Positions 15,347 through 24,206 of a stretch of DNA of 34,966 nt are shown here, piece after piece. Made by a program: the position numbers and the translations under genes. The notes under the pieces were generated by a model, which worked only from the letters and a program-made list of their open reading frames with translations, had not been told where the DNA came from and did not search any database. The DNA is taken from NCBI GenBank assembly GCA_016235545.1, contig JACRKB010000091.1, forward strand, positions 1-34,966, read 5' to 3'. This DNA comes from Verrucomicrobiota bacterium. Its GTDB lineage: Bacteria > Verrucomicrobiota > Verrucomicrobiia > Limisphaerales > SXTU01. Each line of letters opens with the position of its first letter. The stretch's first letter is position 1.

Positions 15347-15506
15347 TTTCTTTCGCCACGGATGGGGATGAGGAAAAGGCAACCCTCCGAGAAGCCGAAC
15401 GCGCACACCAAAAAGCGGTGCCGGACGCGGCAGGCAGCTTCGGGACACTTGCTGCGCTTCCGCGCGTAACCCGTGTTCCATTCGCGGCTCAACTGGATGA
15501 ATCTGG
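15347..15506 (+). mobile_element. Insertion element B2, degenerate copy
   Basis: This matches B1 at both ends (CGCCACGGATGG; CCGTGTTCCATTCGCGGCTC) and inside (GAACGCGCACACCA), but lacks the ATGGTTCCGG end and shows no flanking duplication. It fills most of the 395-bp gene-free interval 15265-15659. The remainder of that interval holds element C3, and nothing else is recognised. Confidence 0.75.
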
Positions 15507-15637
15507 CTTAGGTTCTTTGCGACCTTGTCCGAGGCACTGCTCCAAACCCGCGGAGTTTCAACATGAATTGCCGTGTGTTTCACCCACGCCTATTCAAGCG
15601 GAAGCCCTGCTGGCTTCTCCGCAGCCGCAAGGTCCGT

Positions 15638-15663
15638 TGCAAGAAACTGAGATGCGCCCTCAG
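15638..15663 (-). repeat. Element C3, end fragment supplying a stop codon
   Basis: TTGCAAGAAACTGAGATGCG followed by CCCTCAG matches the terminal segment of family C (compare 28508-28535 in inverse orientation). The TGA of the minus-strand membrane-protein gene (15660-15662) is the TGA in the conserved CTGAGGGCGC of the element. Confidence 0.7.
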
Positions 15664-16178
15664 CGCCGCCACATCCGCCAGACTGCCAGCAACGAGTAAA
15701 ACGCGACGGCCACGGCATAAGCGACCATCCCCATCCCAACAGCCATCGGGACGGACGGCCATTCGCCCGAGAGCACCACCGCTCCGCCAACGAGTCCGAA
15801 GAGGAGCGTCTCGCCCAGCACGCTGACGAGAAACGAACGGCGACTTGAATGGCTCATCGCATCGCTCACCAGCATCGCGTAGCCCGTCTCGCCCAGCGCG
15901 CGCATGAGCCAGGCGGATTTGAAATTTCGTGCCGCCACCAGAAGGCTGGTTGTGACCAATATCAACGCGGCCAGCGGCCAGTGCGCCGCCGCGAGGCACA
16001 GCAGGATGTTGAAGCCGATGCCCCACTTCCAGCCAAGCCGCTTCGCCAGGGGGTTCGCCTCCAGCGCGAGCGTGGGTGTCGCAAACCAGGTGCTGAGGAA
16101 ATCCATCCCGCGCGCGAACACCAGCAGGCCGAGCGTGATGAGGTAGTCACGGCTGGCGAAGGGGACTGAGTCTTCCAC
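15660..16178 (-). CDS. Uncharacterised integral membrane protein
   Basis: The 172-residue protein has four to five hydrophobic segments, at about residues 12-32, 50-78, 118-138 and 142-165. A conserved-looking block sits in the first part (ARGMDFLSTWFATPTLALEA, then NPLAKRLGWKW). That arrangement is reminiscent of DUF5658-type small membrane proteins, but I do not assign a family firmly. Its stop codon is provided by repeat C3. Upstream a purine/pyrimidine-biased element separates it from hisI, so it may be a separate unit. Confidence 0.7.
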   Translation of the reverse strand: MEDSVPFASRDYLITLGLLVFARGMDFLSTWFATPTLALEANPLAKRLGWKWGIGFNILLCLAAAHWPLAALILVTTSLLVAARNFKSAWLMRALGETGYAMLVSDAMSHSSRRSFLVSVLGETLLFGLVGGAVVLSGEWPSVPMAVGMGMVAYAVAVAFYSLLAVWRMWRR

Positions 16179-16184
16179 GGCGAG

Positions 16185-16285
16185 GAGGGGAGGAGGGGAG
16201 AGACTTATTAAGGAGAGCAGGAGGGCAGGAGAGGGAGAAAGGCGGTGGCATCTGAGTTCCTGCCTTCCTGCCCTCCTTATGAGAA
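16185..16285. repeat. Purine/pyrimidine palindromic element D1
   Basis: AAGGAGAGCAGGAGGGCAGG (16210-16229) is an imperfect inverted repeat of 16259-16278 (two mismatches in 20). The element fills the gap between hisI and the membrane-protein gene, both on the minus strand. Related copies are at 32770-32875 and 33065-33155. Confidence 0.7.
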
Positions 16286-16290
16286 ACCCC

Positions 16291-16683
16291 TCATGCCTTC
16301 TTCCCGTAGATTTGCTCCGGCGTTTCGAGCCGTGGCTCCGTCACCTTGCAGGTCGCTCCTCCTTCTTCGATGCTGCGGAAGAAGCAGCTCTTGAAACCCT
16401 CGTGGCACGCCGCGCCGGTCTGCTCGACTTGGATGAGCAGCGTGTCGCCGTCGCAGTCGAAGGAGATGTCCTTCACCACCTGCACGTGGCCGCTGGACTC
16501 GCCCTTCATCCAAAACTTCTGCCGCGAACGGCTCCAGAAGTGCGTCTTGCCGGTGGCGATGGTGGTTTCGAGCGAGGCGCGGTTCATCCACGCCATCATC
16601 AGCACGCGTCCGGTGGATTGCTCCTGGATGATGGCGGGGATGAGGCCATCGGCGGTGAACTTGAGTTGGTCGTAGAAGCTCAT
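16291..16683 (-). CDS. hisI: Phosphoribosyl-AMP cyclohydrolase
   Basis: HisI opens the purine ring of phosphoribosyl-AMP, the third step of histidine synthesis. The 130-residue protein from ATG 16683 has the expected length for a stand-alone HisI without the HisE domain. The metal-binding DCDGD motif and the later [12 protein letters not shown] cysteine/histidine cluster are intact. Its ATG overlaps the stop of the upstream DUF486 gene (ATGA), so translation is probably coupled. No other histidine genes are in the window, so the pathway is scattered. Confidence 0.95.
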   Translation of the reverse strand: MSFYDQLKFTADGLIPAIIQEQSTGRVLMMAWMNRASLETTIATGKTHFWSRSRQKFWMKGESSGHVQVVKDISFDCDGDTLLIQVEQTGAACHEGFKSCFFRSIEEGGATCKVTEPRLETPEQIYGKKA

Positions 16684-17099
16684 TGGGGAGGGTTGAGAGT
16701 TGAAGGTTGAGAGTTGAGAGGGGTCGTCTGGTCGGAGGCGTCGCCGCCGGTGTCGAGACGGACGAAGAATACGGCGGCGATGATGCAGGCGAAGGCGGCG
16801 AGATGATTCCACTTCAGCTTCTCGCCGAGATAGAGGACGGCGAACGCGCAGAAGACGAGGATGGTGATGACCTCCTGCATAATCTTGAGCTGCGTGGCCG
16901 AGTAGGTGCCGTGGCCCCAGCGGTTCGCAGGCACCATCAGGCAATACTCGAAGAACGCGATGCCCCAGCTCGCCAGCACGACGAGCCAGAGCGGCGCGCT
17001 CTTGTATTTCAGGTGTCCATACCATGCGAAGGTCATGAAGACATTCGAGACGACCAGCAACGCGATTGGCGACCAGCGGGATTGAAGGGACTCAGTCAT
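16680..17099 (-). CDS. DUF486 / DMT-superfamily small membrane protein
   Basis: The ATG at 17099 (MTESLQSRW) gives 139 residues with four membrane spans typical of DUF486 proteins. The conserved blocks are [27 protein letters not shown] and [13 protein letters not shown]. The molecular role of the family is not established. The last residues ([12 protein letters not shown]) are encoded by a low-complexity tract of GTTGAGAGTTGAAG type. The gene's TGA overlaps the hisI ATG by 4 nt, so the repeat has become both a C-terminal tail and a coupling junction. Confidence 0.85.
   Translation of the reverse strand: MTESLQSRWSPIALLVVSNVFMTFAWYGHLKYKSAPLWLVVLASWGIAFFEYCLMVPANRWGHGTYSATQLKIMQEVITILVFCAFAVLYLGEKLKWNHLAAFACIIAAVFFVRLDTGGDASDQTTPLNSQPSTLNPPQ
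16691..16723. repeat. Low-complexity tract F4 at the DUF486 gene end
   Basis: GGTTGAGAGTTGAAGGTTGA continues with GAGTTGAGAGG, a tandem of TTGAGAG/TTGAAGG units. Unlike F1 it has no inverted partner. It is translated as the C-terminus of the DUF486 protein. Confidence 0.6.
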
Positions 17100-17172
17100 G
17101 CGACAAATAGAACCAACTGCGGCCATGCTGTCTGACCGGGCGGATGGCTCCAAGCTGAAATCCGCGCTCCGC

Positions 17173-18729
17173 TCAGTGCCGGAAGTGGCGCGTGCCGGTG
17201 AAGACCATTGCAACCCCGCGCGCGTCGGCGGCGGCGATGACTTCTGGGTCTTTCACGGAGCCGCCGGGCTGAATCGCGGCGGTCGCACCGGCCTCGGCGG
17301 CGGCGATGAGGCCGTCGGGGAACGGGAAGAAGGCGTCGCTGCACACCACGCTTCCCGCGAGCGGGAGCCTGGCCTCGCCCGCCTTCCACACGGCGATGCG
17401 GCTGCTGTCCACGCGGCTCATCTGGCCCGCACCCACCCCGAGCGTGCGGTCGGAGGCGCTGTAGAGAATCGCGTTGCTCTTGAGGTGCTTCACCACGCGC
17501 CAGCCGAAGAGCATGGCCTTCAACTCGGCCTCGCTCGGCGCGCGTTTCGTCACGAGCTTCAGGTCGGTGGCGGTCGTGAGTTTCAGATCGCGCTGCTGGA
17601 GGAGGAAGGACTCGGCCCCGACGCTGCGCACGTCCCACGGCGCGGCGGTGGCGGGGTTCTTGAGGATTTGCAGCAGGCGCAAATTCTTCTTTTTCGTCAG
17701 CACCGCGAGCGCTTCCTCGGTGAACTCTGGCGCGACGATGACCTCGCTGAAAATCTCCGCGATGGCTTCTGCGCACGGGCCGTCGAGCGGCTGGTTCACG
17801 GCGATGATGCCGCCGAACGGCGCCTGCTTGTCCGTGGTGAACGCCTTGTCCCACGCCTCGCGCAGCGTCGTGCCCTGGCCCACGCCGCATGGATTCGTGT
17901 GCTTGAGGATGGCGAGTGTTGGCGCGTCGCCAGTGAACTCCGCGATGAGCGCGGTGGCGGCGGTGAGGTCGAGGATGTTGTTGTAGGAAAGTTCCTTGCC
18001 GTGGAGCTGCTTGAAGTAGTCGGCAAACTTTCCGTAGAGCGCGGCCTGCTGGTGCGGGTTCTCGCCGTAGCGCAGCGGCTGCACCAGTGGCGCGGACACG
18101 ATGAGCGTCTTCGGCAAGCTGACCGCTGATGGCTGTTCGCTGAACGCTTTCTCTAAGTGCGCCGCAATCGCGGCGTCGTAAGCCGCCGTCCGCGCATACA
18201 CCTTCGCCGCCAGCTTGCGCCGCAGCTCCAGCGTCGTCTCGCCCGTCGCCTGCACGAGCGCGGCGACTTCCTCGTAATCCTTCGGGTCCACGATTACGGT
18301 GACGTGGTCGTGGTTCTTGGCGGCGCTGCGGAGCATGGAGGGGCCGCCGATGTCGATGTTCTCGATGGCGTCGTGGAGCGAGACGCCTGGCTTGGCGACG
18401 GTGGCCTCGAACGGGTAGAGGTTCACCACCACGAGGTCAATCGGCGCGATGCCGTGCTGCTTCACGGCCCACTCGTGCTCGGTGTTGCCGCGGATGTAGA
18501 GCAGGCCGCCGTGGACCTTGGGGTGCAGCGTCTTCACGCGCCCGTCGAGCATCTCGGGGAAGCCCGTGTGCTCGGAGATGTCCTTCACAACGAGGCCTGC
18601 GTCGCGGAGCGCTTTGGCAGTGCCGCCGGTCGAGATGAGTTCCACGCCCGCGCCGGCGAGCGTCTGGGCGAACGGGACGAGACCTGCCTTGTCGGAGACG
18701 GAGAGGAGAGCGCGTTGAATCTTGGCCAT
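17173..18729 (-). CDS. purH: Bifunctional AICAR transformylase / IMP cyclohydrolase
   Basis: PurH performs the last two steps of de novo IMP synthesis. The 518-residue protein starts at ATG 18729 ([16 protein letters not shown]). The track's 702-aa version extends through repeat A2 and part of another gene. The IMP cyclohydrolase domain spans about residues 1-145 ([32 protein letters not shown]). The transformylase domain follows, with [26 protein letters not shown] and a C-terminal SDAFFPF and [10 protein letters not shown] variable loop ([11 protein letters not shown]) is encoded by a low-complexity sequence resembling the intergenic repeats. Confidence 0.96.
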   Translation of the reverse strand: MAKIQRALLSVSDKAGLVPFAQTLAGAGVELISTGGTAKALRDAGLVVKDISEHTGFPEMLDGRVKTLHPKVHGGLLYIRGNTEHEWAVKQHGIAPIDLVVVNLYPFEATVAKPGVSLHDAIENIDIGGPSMLRSAAKNHDHVTVIVDPKDYEEVAALVQATGETTLELRRKLAAKVYARTAAYDAAIAAHLEKAFSEQPSAVSLPKTLIVSAPLVQPLRYGENPHQQAALYGKFADYFKQLHGKELSYNNILDLTAATALIAEFTGDAPTLAILKHTNPCGVGQGTTLREAWDKAFTTDKQAPFGGIIAVNQPLDGPCAEAIAEIFSEVIVAPEFTEEALAVLTKKKNLRLLQILKNPATAAPWDVRSVGAESFLLQQRDLKLTTATDLKLVTKRAPSEAELKAMLFGWRVVKHLKSNAILYSASDRTLGVGAGQMSRVDSSRIAVWKAGEARLPLAGSVVCSDAFFPFPDGLIAAAEAGATAAIQPGGSVKDPEVIAAADARGVAMVFTGTRHFRH

Positions 18730-18790
18730 AAAGAGGCGGTGAAAATCCCTGTCTGCAAGCGGCCCGTCAATCGCGCAGTTGGGACTGCAA

Positions 18791-18922
18791 GGTAGGGCGA
18801 GACTCCATCGAGCCACCATTCCAAGCGCAGGGAGCCTGTCAGCTGAACGCTGCGGAGATGAAACTCGCTGTGCTCGCGCCTCCTTCGTCAGCAAATGGGG
18901 CTCGACGGAGTCTCGCCCTACC
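18791..18922 (+). mobile_element. Palindromic MITE-like element A2
   Basis: It is bounded by GGTAGGGCGAGACTCCATCG and its near-perfect reverse complement ending CTCGCCCTACC (TIR about 24 bp). The interior matches A1 in the opposite orientation. It lies upstream of purH, and its right end supplies the TAG stop (18918-18920) of the minus-strand PLP enzyme gene. Confidence 0.82.
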
Positions 18923-20012
18923 GGCTCGTCAGCGCCCCCGCCAACGACGCGAGCTGCGCGCGCGTGTGCTCGCTGCTCACCACGAAGCGGAAGAACCCGC
19001 CCTCCGGCCCGCCGGGATACCGGATGAACGGCGGGTGAATCCCCGCCGCCAGCAGCCGCCTTTTGAGCCGCGCCGCCTCCTTCGCCGACACGGGAATCAC
19101 CGGCACGATGGGGCCGGGCGCGTCTGGCAACTCCATTCCACCCGCGCGCAAGCGTTCCTTCAGCCACGCCGCGTTTGCGTGCAGGCGTGCCTGCAAACTC
19201 GGATTCGCGCGGAAGATGTGCAGCGCCTCCAACGCCCCCGCCGCCAGCGGCAGCGGCACGGGCGTCGCACCAGTGAAGCACCGGCTCCTCGCCAGAACCG
19301 CCTCCGCCACCGCGCGACTGCCGACGATGGCCCCGCCAAAAGCGCCGAACGCCTTGCTCAAGGTCACCGTCTGGATCACCCGCGCGTCCTGCACGCCGCA
19401 GTGCGACGGCGTCCCCTGCCCTGCCTCCCCCAGCACGCCAGCGCCGTGCGCGTCATCCACGAGCAGCGCCGCCCTGGCCGGCAACACCGCGAGATACTCC
19501 GCCAGCGGCGCGACCGACCCGTCGTGGGAAAACATCCCGTCCGTGAAGACAATGGGCCGCGCGCCCCGGCCCAGCCCGCGCAATTGCCGCGTGAAATCCG
19601 CCACATCGCGATGCGCGAACGGCACGACCGTCGCCCCCAGCAGCACCGCCGCATCCGCGACGCTCGTGTGGGACCGCGCATCCATCAGGACATGGGTGAA
19701 CTCACCTCGGAGCGCCTGCGCCACGGCGAGGTTCGTCATGTAGCCGTTGTCCACCAGCACGGCGCGCTGCGCATGGAAGAATCGCGCCAACTCGCGCTCC
19801 AGCCGCTCGTAGAGCGAGTGGTTCCCGGTCGTCTTGCGAGAGGAAGCCACGTTCAGCCCGAACGCCTTCAGCCCGCGCCGGACGGCGGCGAGCACGCGCG
19901 GATGGCTGGCGAGCCGGTAGTAATCGCACCCTGCGAAATAGACCAGCCGCCGGCCGCGTCGGCGGACAAAGACCCGATCCACTTGCTGCAACGTCTCGGC
20001 GGTGTGCTTCAT
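18918..20012 (-). CDS. Alpha-oxoamine synthase family PLP enzyme (BioF/KBL-like)
   Basis: The family condenses an amino acid with an acyl-CoA or acyl-ACP, releasing CO2. ATG 20012 ([12 protein letters not shown]) gives 364 residues; the track start is a TTG and less likely. Visible motifs are [31 protein letters not shown], and [11 protein letters not shown] with the PLP-binding lysine. The fold is complete to a normal C-terminus ([11 protein letters not shown]). No bio genes or threonine-degradation partner adjoin, so 8-amino-7-oxononanoate synthase, KBL or a lipid-precursor synthase are all possible. The stop codon comes from element A2. Confidence 0.82.
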   Translation of the reverse strand: MKHTAETLQQVDRVFVRRRGRRLVYFAGCDYYRLASHPRVLAAVRRGLKAFGLNVASSRKTTGNHSLYERLERELARFFHAQRAVLVDNGYMTNLAVAQALRGEFTHVLMDARSHTSVADAAVLLGATVVPFAHRDVADFTRQLRGLGRGARPIVFTDGMFSHDGSVAPLAEYLAVLPARAALLVDDAHGAGVLGEAGQGTPSHCGVQDARVIQTVTLSKAFGAFGGAIVGSRAVAEAVLARSRCFTGATPVPLPLAAGALEALHIFRANPSLQARLHANAAWLKERLRAGGMELPDAPGPIVPVIPVSAKEAARLKRRLLAAGIHPPFIRYPGGPEGGFFRFVVSSEHTRAQLASLAGALTSR

Positions 20013-20065
20013 GGGCGGCCGTTTGTAGCGAAGAAAGGAGCCGGTGTCCAACGCGAGGGCGCTAT

Positions 20066-20127
20066 AGCTATCAGCTATCAGCTATCAGCTATCAGCGGTC
20101 AGCGAACGAAAGCCTCTTGCTGACCGC
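20066..20127. repeat. Tandem (AGCTATC)n tract plus hairpin F5
   Basis: AGCTATC is repeated about four times (20066-20095). It runs into GCGGTCAGC (20095-20103), which pairs with GCTGACCGC (20119-20127). It lies in the divergent interval between the PLP enzyme and the kinase (20013-20223), which must also hold both promoters; I cannot assign these. Confidence 0.7.
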
Positions 20128-20223
20128 TAACCGTTGCCGGCTTCTGCAACAGAGTGCTGGCCTCGCGCCCGTTCCTCTGCTACGTAAAGCTGTCGCGCGC
20201 GTCCACCCAACCACCGAGCACCA

Positions 20224-23154
20224 ATGATCAAGTTCAAAGCCAAAGAGCAGCCCAAGGTCACTCCCCAGCGGAAGGCTGCCGAACAGTTGCTCCAGCAGCT
20301 CAAGCGCACACTTGAGATGGAGGCGGGCCGCGGCAATATCACCATCAACCACTTCCTCACCTCGCGCGGCAGCGAGGACCGCAACGCCTTTGCGCCACAG
20401 ACGCAGCCGGGCACGGGCTTTTACACGCTGGAGGGAGTCGTGGCCACCGGCGGCATGGGCGCAGTGCTCAAGGCGCAGGACAACAATCTTGCCCGCACGG
20501 TCGCGCTCAAGGTGATGCTCAACAGCGCGGACGCGAATGATCAGACGGTCTTCAGCTTCGTGGCCGAGGCGCAGATCACCGGGCAGCTCGAGCACCCGAA
20601 CATCGTCCCTCTCCACGACATCGGCGTGGCCGCCGACGGCACGATCTATTACACGATGAAGCTGATCGAGGGGCGCACGCTGCGCGACATCCTCAAGGAC
20701 ATCCGCGAGGGCAACGCGGACACGATCCAGCGGTTCCCGATTTCGCGCCTGCTGACCATCTTCCAGAAGGTTTGCGACGGCATCTCCTACGCGCATTCGC
20801 GGCGTGTCATCCACCGGGACCTGAAGCCGGACAACGTGATGGTCGGCGAATTCGGCGAGGTGCTGATCCTCGACTGGGGCTTGGCCAAAGTGCTGCCGGA
20901 GCCGGGGCAGGCGGACACGGAGGAGCATGGCGGGGAATTCTCCGGCCCCCTGCCCGGCGCGCCCGGAGGCGACGCGATGGCGACGATGGCCGGGCAGGTG
21001 AAGGGCACGCCAAACTACATGGCCCCCGAACAGGCGGAGGGCCGTGTGGCGGACATTGACACGCGATCGGACATCTACGCGCTGGGTGGCATCCTCTATT
21101 ACACGCTCACGATGCAGCCGCCCGTCACGGGCGCGAACCTCGACGAGATTCTCACGCGGGTCACTTCGGGCGACATCACGTCCCCCAGCTCGTTCAACAG
21201 CAAGCCGATTGAAAACCCATCGGGCAAGACCGCGCCGCACTGCCCGGACGGCACGATTCCCGACGCGCTCTCCGCCGTGGCGATGAAGTGCATGGCACGC
21301 GAGAGCGCGCTGCGTTACCAGACGGTGGAGGAGTTGCAGGCGGACCTCGCGGCCTACCAGGGCGGCTACGCGACGCGCGCACAGGATGCGAACATGTTCA
21401 CGCTGCTGAGGCTGCTGTTCCAGCGCAACAAGAAGGAGGTCTTCATGGCCTTCGGGGCGCTCATCCTCGTCTTCGTCGTCGCGCTCGGCTTTCTGGGCAA
21501 GGTGAAGTTGAGCGAGATCAAGGCGCAGGAAGCGCTAACGAAGGCGAAGGCCACCGTGGCGGAGCTTCGCGAAACCGCGCCCTCCATGGCCGCAGTGGCC
21601 GAGGGCAAGCTGCGGGAGCTCAAGTTCGCCGAAGCGATGACCAACATCAACCAGGCCATCAAGCTCGACGATTCCGTCGCCCGCTTCCACAACATCAAGG
21701 GCAACATTTTCCTGTCATTGCTGGAGATTCAGGAGGCGCGGGAGGCTTTCGAAAAGGCCCGGGAGATTGACACCAAGCTAACTGACGCCATCCGCAGCTC
21801 GGTGCTTTGCGCCGCCATCATCCGGGACAACCCCGACCTGAAGAAACTCAACGACAAGAGCAAGCGCGACATCTACGAGCTCTTCCGAGAGCAGGGGCGC
21901 ATCGAGGAGGCGGGCCGAATCTTCGCGATGGTCGCGGCCACGGACACGCAGGTCGTCGTGGGCTTCCGACGGCAGCTCGCAGCAGCGCAGATCAAGCCGG
22001 AGCTGCTGGAGCGCGATGGATCGGGCCGTTACAGCCTCGACCTCAGCGAGAATCCGGTGAGCAGTCTCGCAGCCTTGCAAAGCATCCCGCTGGCCAGCCT
22101 GAACCTCGCCGGCTGCACCAATGTCTCCGACCTCGGCCCGCTCAAGGGCATGCCGCTGATGAGCCTGAACCTCGCCCGGCTCAACCGCCTCACAGACCTT
22201 GCCCCTTTGAAGGGCATGCAGTTGACAGAGCTGAACCTGAGGAACTGCGACGAGTTGCTCGATCTCGCGCCGCTGGCCGGGATGCCGCTCACCCTGCTGG
22301 ACCTCAGCGACACGAAGATTGTGGACATCAACCCGTTGACCGGCATCAAGCTGGAATGGCTCGACCTGTCTGACTGCAGCCAGGTGCGCGACATCAAGGC
22401 CCTTGCCGGCATGCCGCTGCGGTGGCTCAAGCTCGACCGCACGCGGGTGATCAACATCGGTGCCATCCGCGGCGCACCGCTGCAGTTCATCAGCTTCAAT
22501 GACATCCGCGTCAGCGATATTTCAGCCCTGACGAACATGCCGCTGGTCACGAACCTGATGAGCAAGACGCTGGTGCGAGACATCACGGCGCTGAAGGGGA
22601 TGCGCCTGCAGCACCTCGACTGCTACAAGACGCCGGTGCAAAGCATCGCGCCGCTGGCGGGAATGACCTCGCTGCGGCTGCTGGACTTGCGTGAGACGGG
22701 CATCACGACGATCTCCCCGCTGGCCGGAATGCCCCTCGACGTGCTCAAGCTGGCGCTCACGCAGGTCAGCGACATCGAGGCGCTGCGCGGCGCGCCGCTC
22801 ACAGTGGAACTGGACTTGTCGGAGACACGGGTGGCCAGCCTGGAGCCGCTGCGGGGCGCGCCCCTGCAATACTTGAACCTCTCCAAAGCCCCTGTCAGCA
22901 GCCTCGCCCCGCTCGCAGGGATGCCGCTCAAGGTGCTGCGCATGGACAGCCTGCCGACACAGCCGGACTTGAACCCGCTCTGGGACTGCCAGGAGTTGGA
23001 GCAGCTAGCGATTCCCTTTCCATCCCCCTCGGTCATTGCGCTGCGCCAGCTCCCCAAGCTCAAGCGCCTGGACTACTACGTGCCGTTGGACCTCTGGGAG
23101 CGCTCGAAAACGCCGCCGCAGTTCTGGAAGGACTGGGACGCGCGCAAGCAGTAG
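20224..23154 (+). CDS. Membrane Ser/Thr protein kinase with TPR and leucine-rich repeats
   Basis: The 976-residue Hanks-type kinase has a Gly-rich loop VVATGGMGAV (72-81), catalytic lysine K96 (VALKV), HRDLKPDN (D199) and a metal-binding DWG (D217) in place of DFG. A juxtamembrane region follows, then a single membrane span (about 407-425). Behind the span come a short coiled segment, two TPR-like units (about 455-515) and an array of 22-24-residue leucine-rich repeats of the PLAGMPLTLLDLSDTKI type (about 605-930). The kinase is cytosolic and the TPR/LRR part is extracytoplasmic, so it probably senses a ligand and phosphorylates Ser/Thr in cytosolic partners. The convergent FHA-cyclase gene is a candidate partner. 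Confidence 0.93.
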   Translation: MIKFKAKEQPKVTPQRKAAEQLLQQLKRTLEMEAGRGNITINHFLTSRGSEDRNAFAPQTQPGTGFYTLEGVVATGGMGAVLKAQDNNLARTVALKVMLNSADANDQTVFSFVAEAQITGQLEHPNIVPLHDIGVAADGTIYYTMKLIEGRTLRDILKDIREGNADTIQRFPISRLLTIFQKVCDGISYAHSRRVIHRDLKPDNVMVGEFGEVLILDWGLAKVLPEPGQADTEEHGGEFSGPLPGAPGGDAMATMAGQVKGTPNYMAPEQAEGRVADIDTRSDIYALGGILYYTLTMQPPVTGANLDEILTRVTSGDITSPSSFNSKPIENPSGKTAPHCPDGTIPDALSAVAMKCMARESALRYQTVEELQADLAAYQGGYATRAQDANMFTLLRLLFQRNKKEVFMAFGALILVFVVALGFLGKVKLSEIKAQEALTKAKATVAELRETAPSMAAVAEGKLRELKFAEAMTNINQAIKLDDSVARFHNIKGNIFLSLLEIQEAREAFEKAREIDTKLTDAIRSSVLCAAIIRDNPDLKKLNDKSKRDIYELFREQGRIEEAGRIFAMVAATDTQVVVGFRRQLAAAQIKPELLERDGSGRYSLDLSENPVSSLAALQSIPLASLNLAGCTNVSDLGPLKGMPLMSLNLARLNRLTDLAPLKGMQLTELNLRNCDELLDLAPLAGMPLTLLDLSDTKIVDINPLTGIKLEWLDLSDCSQVRDIKALAGMPLRWLKLDRTRVINIGAIRGAPLQFISFNDIRVSDISALTNMPLVTNLMSKTLVRDITALKGMRLQHLDCYKTPVQSIAPLAGMTSLRLLDLRETGITTISPLAGMPLDVLKLALTQVSDIEALRGAPLTVELDLSETRVASLEPLRGAPLQYLNLSKAPVSSLAPLAGMPLKVLRMDSLPTQPDLNPLWDCQELEQLAIPFPSPSVIALRQLPKLKRLDYYVPLDLWERSKTPPQFWKDWDARKQ

Positions 23155-23230
23155 GTGCAGGACGGCAAGCGGTGGATGAAATGGTCGCACGGATGGGCGT
23201 CATCCTCGCGCAGGGCAGCGCGCGGCAACC

Positions 23231-24085
23231 TCAGCACGAATACATGGCGTGCTCGCCCTGGAAGCCGCCGAGCGCGTGGGACCCCTGGGCCGTCATCTCG
23301 AAGTAAGGCTGGAGCTCCGTCGCCGCCGCCTCGCTCAGGAGGCAGAACTGCTTCAACGCCCCGCACACCTTCTCCATGCGGAAGATGAAGTTGACCTGCG
23401 GCCCGATGAGATTGTCCTCGCCCTGCTGCAACGAGCTGTCCATCCGCACCTGCCCGTAATGCAGCACTATGCGAAACTGCATGTTCGTAATCGTCGCCTG
23501 CTGGGCACGGAGCGCGTTGATGGTGGCGGCGATGACCTCTGGCTTGGTGATGTCCATCGGCCAGTAGGCGAGGTAGCCATCGCCAAGGTATTTGTTGATG
23601 TGGCCTTGCGACTTCTCAATGGTCTGCTTGCACGCCAGCACCCACTTGCCGACCATCTGCGCCAGCTCATCCTCGGGCATGGTCTGGCTCATCTTGGTGA
23701 ACTGGCAGATGTCCGCCACCAGCATCCAGCACATGCCCGACTTCGCGGTCTGGTGGGCGGCGGCGATGGTCATCATCGCCTCCTCGCCATCGCCGCCGGG
23801 CGGCTCGCTCGCGCGGAAGACGAGGTTCGTCGTGGAAACCTGGATGCGGTCGTTGTCCTTGAGCTGCGCGGGCATGCGCATCCGCTGGCCGTTGAGGATC
23901 GTGCCGTTGCGGCTGCCAAGGTCCACGATGTAGTAGCCACCGTCGCCCTGCGCGTGGATAATCGCGTGCCGACGCGATACCTCGCCGTCGTTGATCGCCA
24001 GCGTGTTCTCTGGCAGACGCCCAATCGTGCAGGTGCCTTGCAGCGGGAACTGCTCCCCAGAATCCGTTTCCAGCCAGTATTGCAT
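23231..24085 (-). CDS. FHA domain - class III nucleotide cyclase
   Basis: ATG 24085 (MQYWLETDSG) gives 284 residues. Residues of about 18-90 form an FHA phosphothreonine-reading domain (GRLPEN, SRRHAII, DLGSRNGTILNG). Residues of about 118-284 form a class III adenylate/guanylate cyclase: metal ligands D125 (LVADICQFT) and D169 (KYLGDG), base-contacting K165, and transition-state pair N232/R236 (VNFIFRM). In common alignments the second base-contact position is Asp or a Thr/Cys, but here N225 (DNLIG) appears to occupy it, so ATP versus GTP preference is open. It is soluble and probably recruited by a phosphorylated kinase. It is convergent with the kinase gene, 76 bp apart. Confidence 0.88.
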   Translation of the reverse strand: MQYWLETDSGEQFPLQGTCTIGRLPENTLAINDGEVSRRHAIIHAQGDGGYYIVDLGSRNGTILNGQRMRMPAQLKDNDRIQVSTTNLVFRASEPPGGDGEEAMMTIAAAHQTAKSGMCWMLVADICQFTKMSQTMPEDELAQMVGKWVLACKQTIEKSQGHINKYLGDGYLAYWPMDITKPEVIAATINALRAQQATITNMQFRIVLHYGQVRMDSSLQQGEDNLIGPQVNFIFRMEKVCGALKQFCLLSEAAATELQPYFEMTAQGSHALGGFQGEHAMYSC

Positions 24086-24206
24086 TGCCTGTCGTTCGAT
24101 TGACTTGTCCAACGCCGCACGCGGAGGTGAAACCCTTTCCTCGACCGGCGGCTGCGGTAGGAAACAGAAGTGCCGGGACAATTTCCAGCCAAATTCTTTG
24201 CCTCGT

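Noticed and set aside
12772-15699. 975-aa plus-strand ORF
   Set aside because: It is the antisense shadow of two ceramidase-like genes, arising from GC-rich codon bias. Its composition is Arg/Ala/Gly-rich with no recognisable domain.
18730-19281. N-terminal extension of purH in the track
   Set aside because: It is translated from element A2 and the antisense of the PLP enzyme gene; PurH proteins start at [16 protein letters not shown]-like sequence.
20066-20095. (AGCTATC)n tract as a CRISPR or phase-variable coding repeat
   Set aside because: The units are 7 bp without spacers, outside any ORF, and joined to a hairpin, so neither a CRISPR array nor a coding contingency locus.
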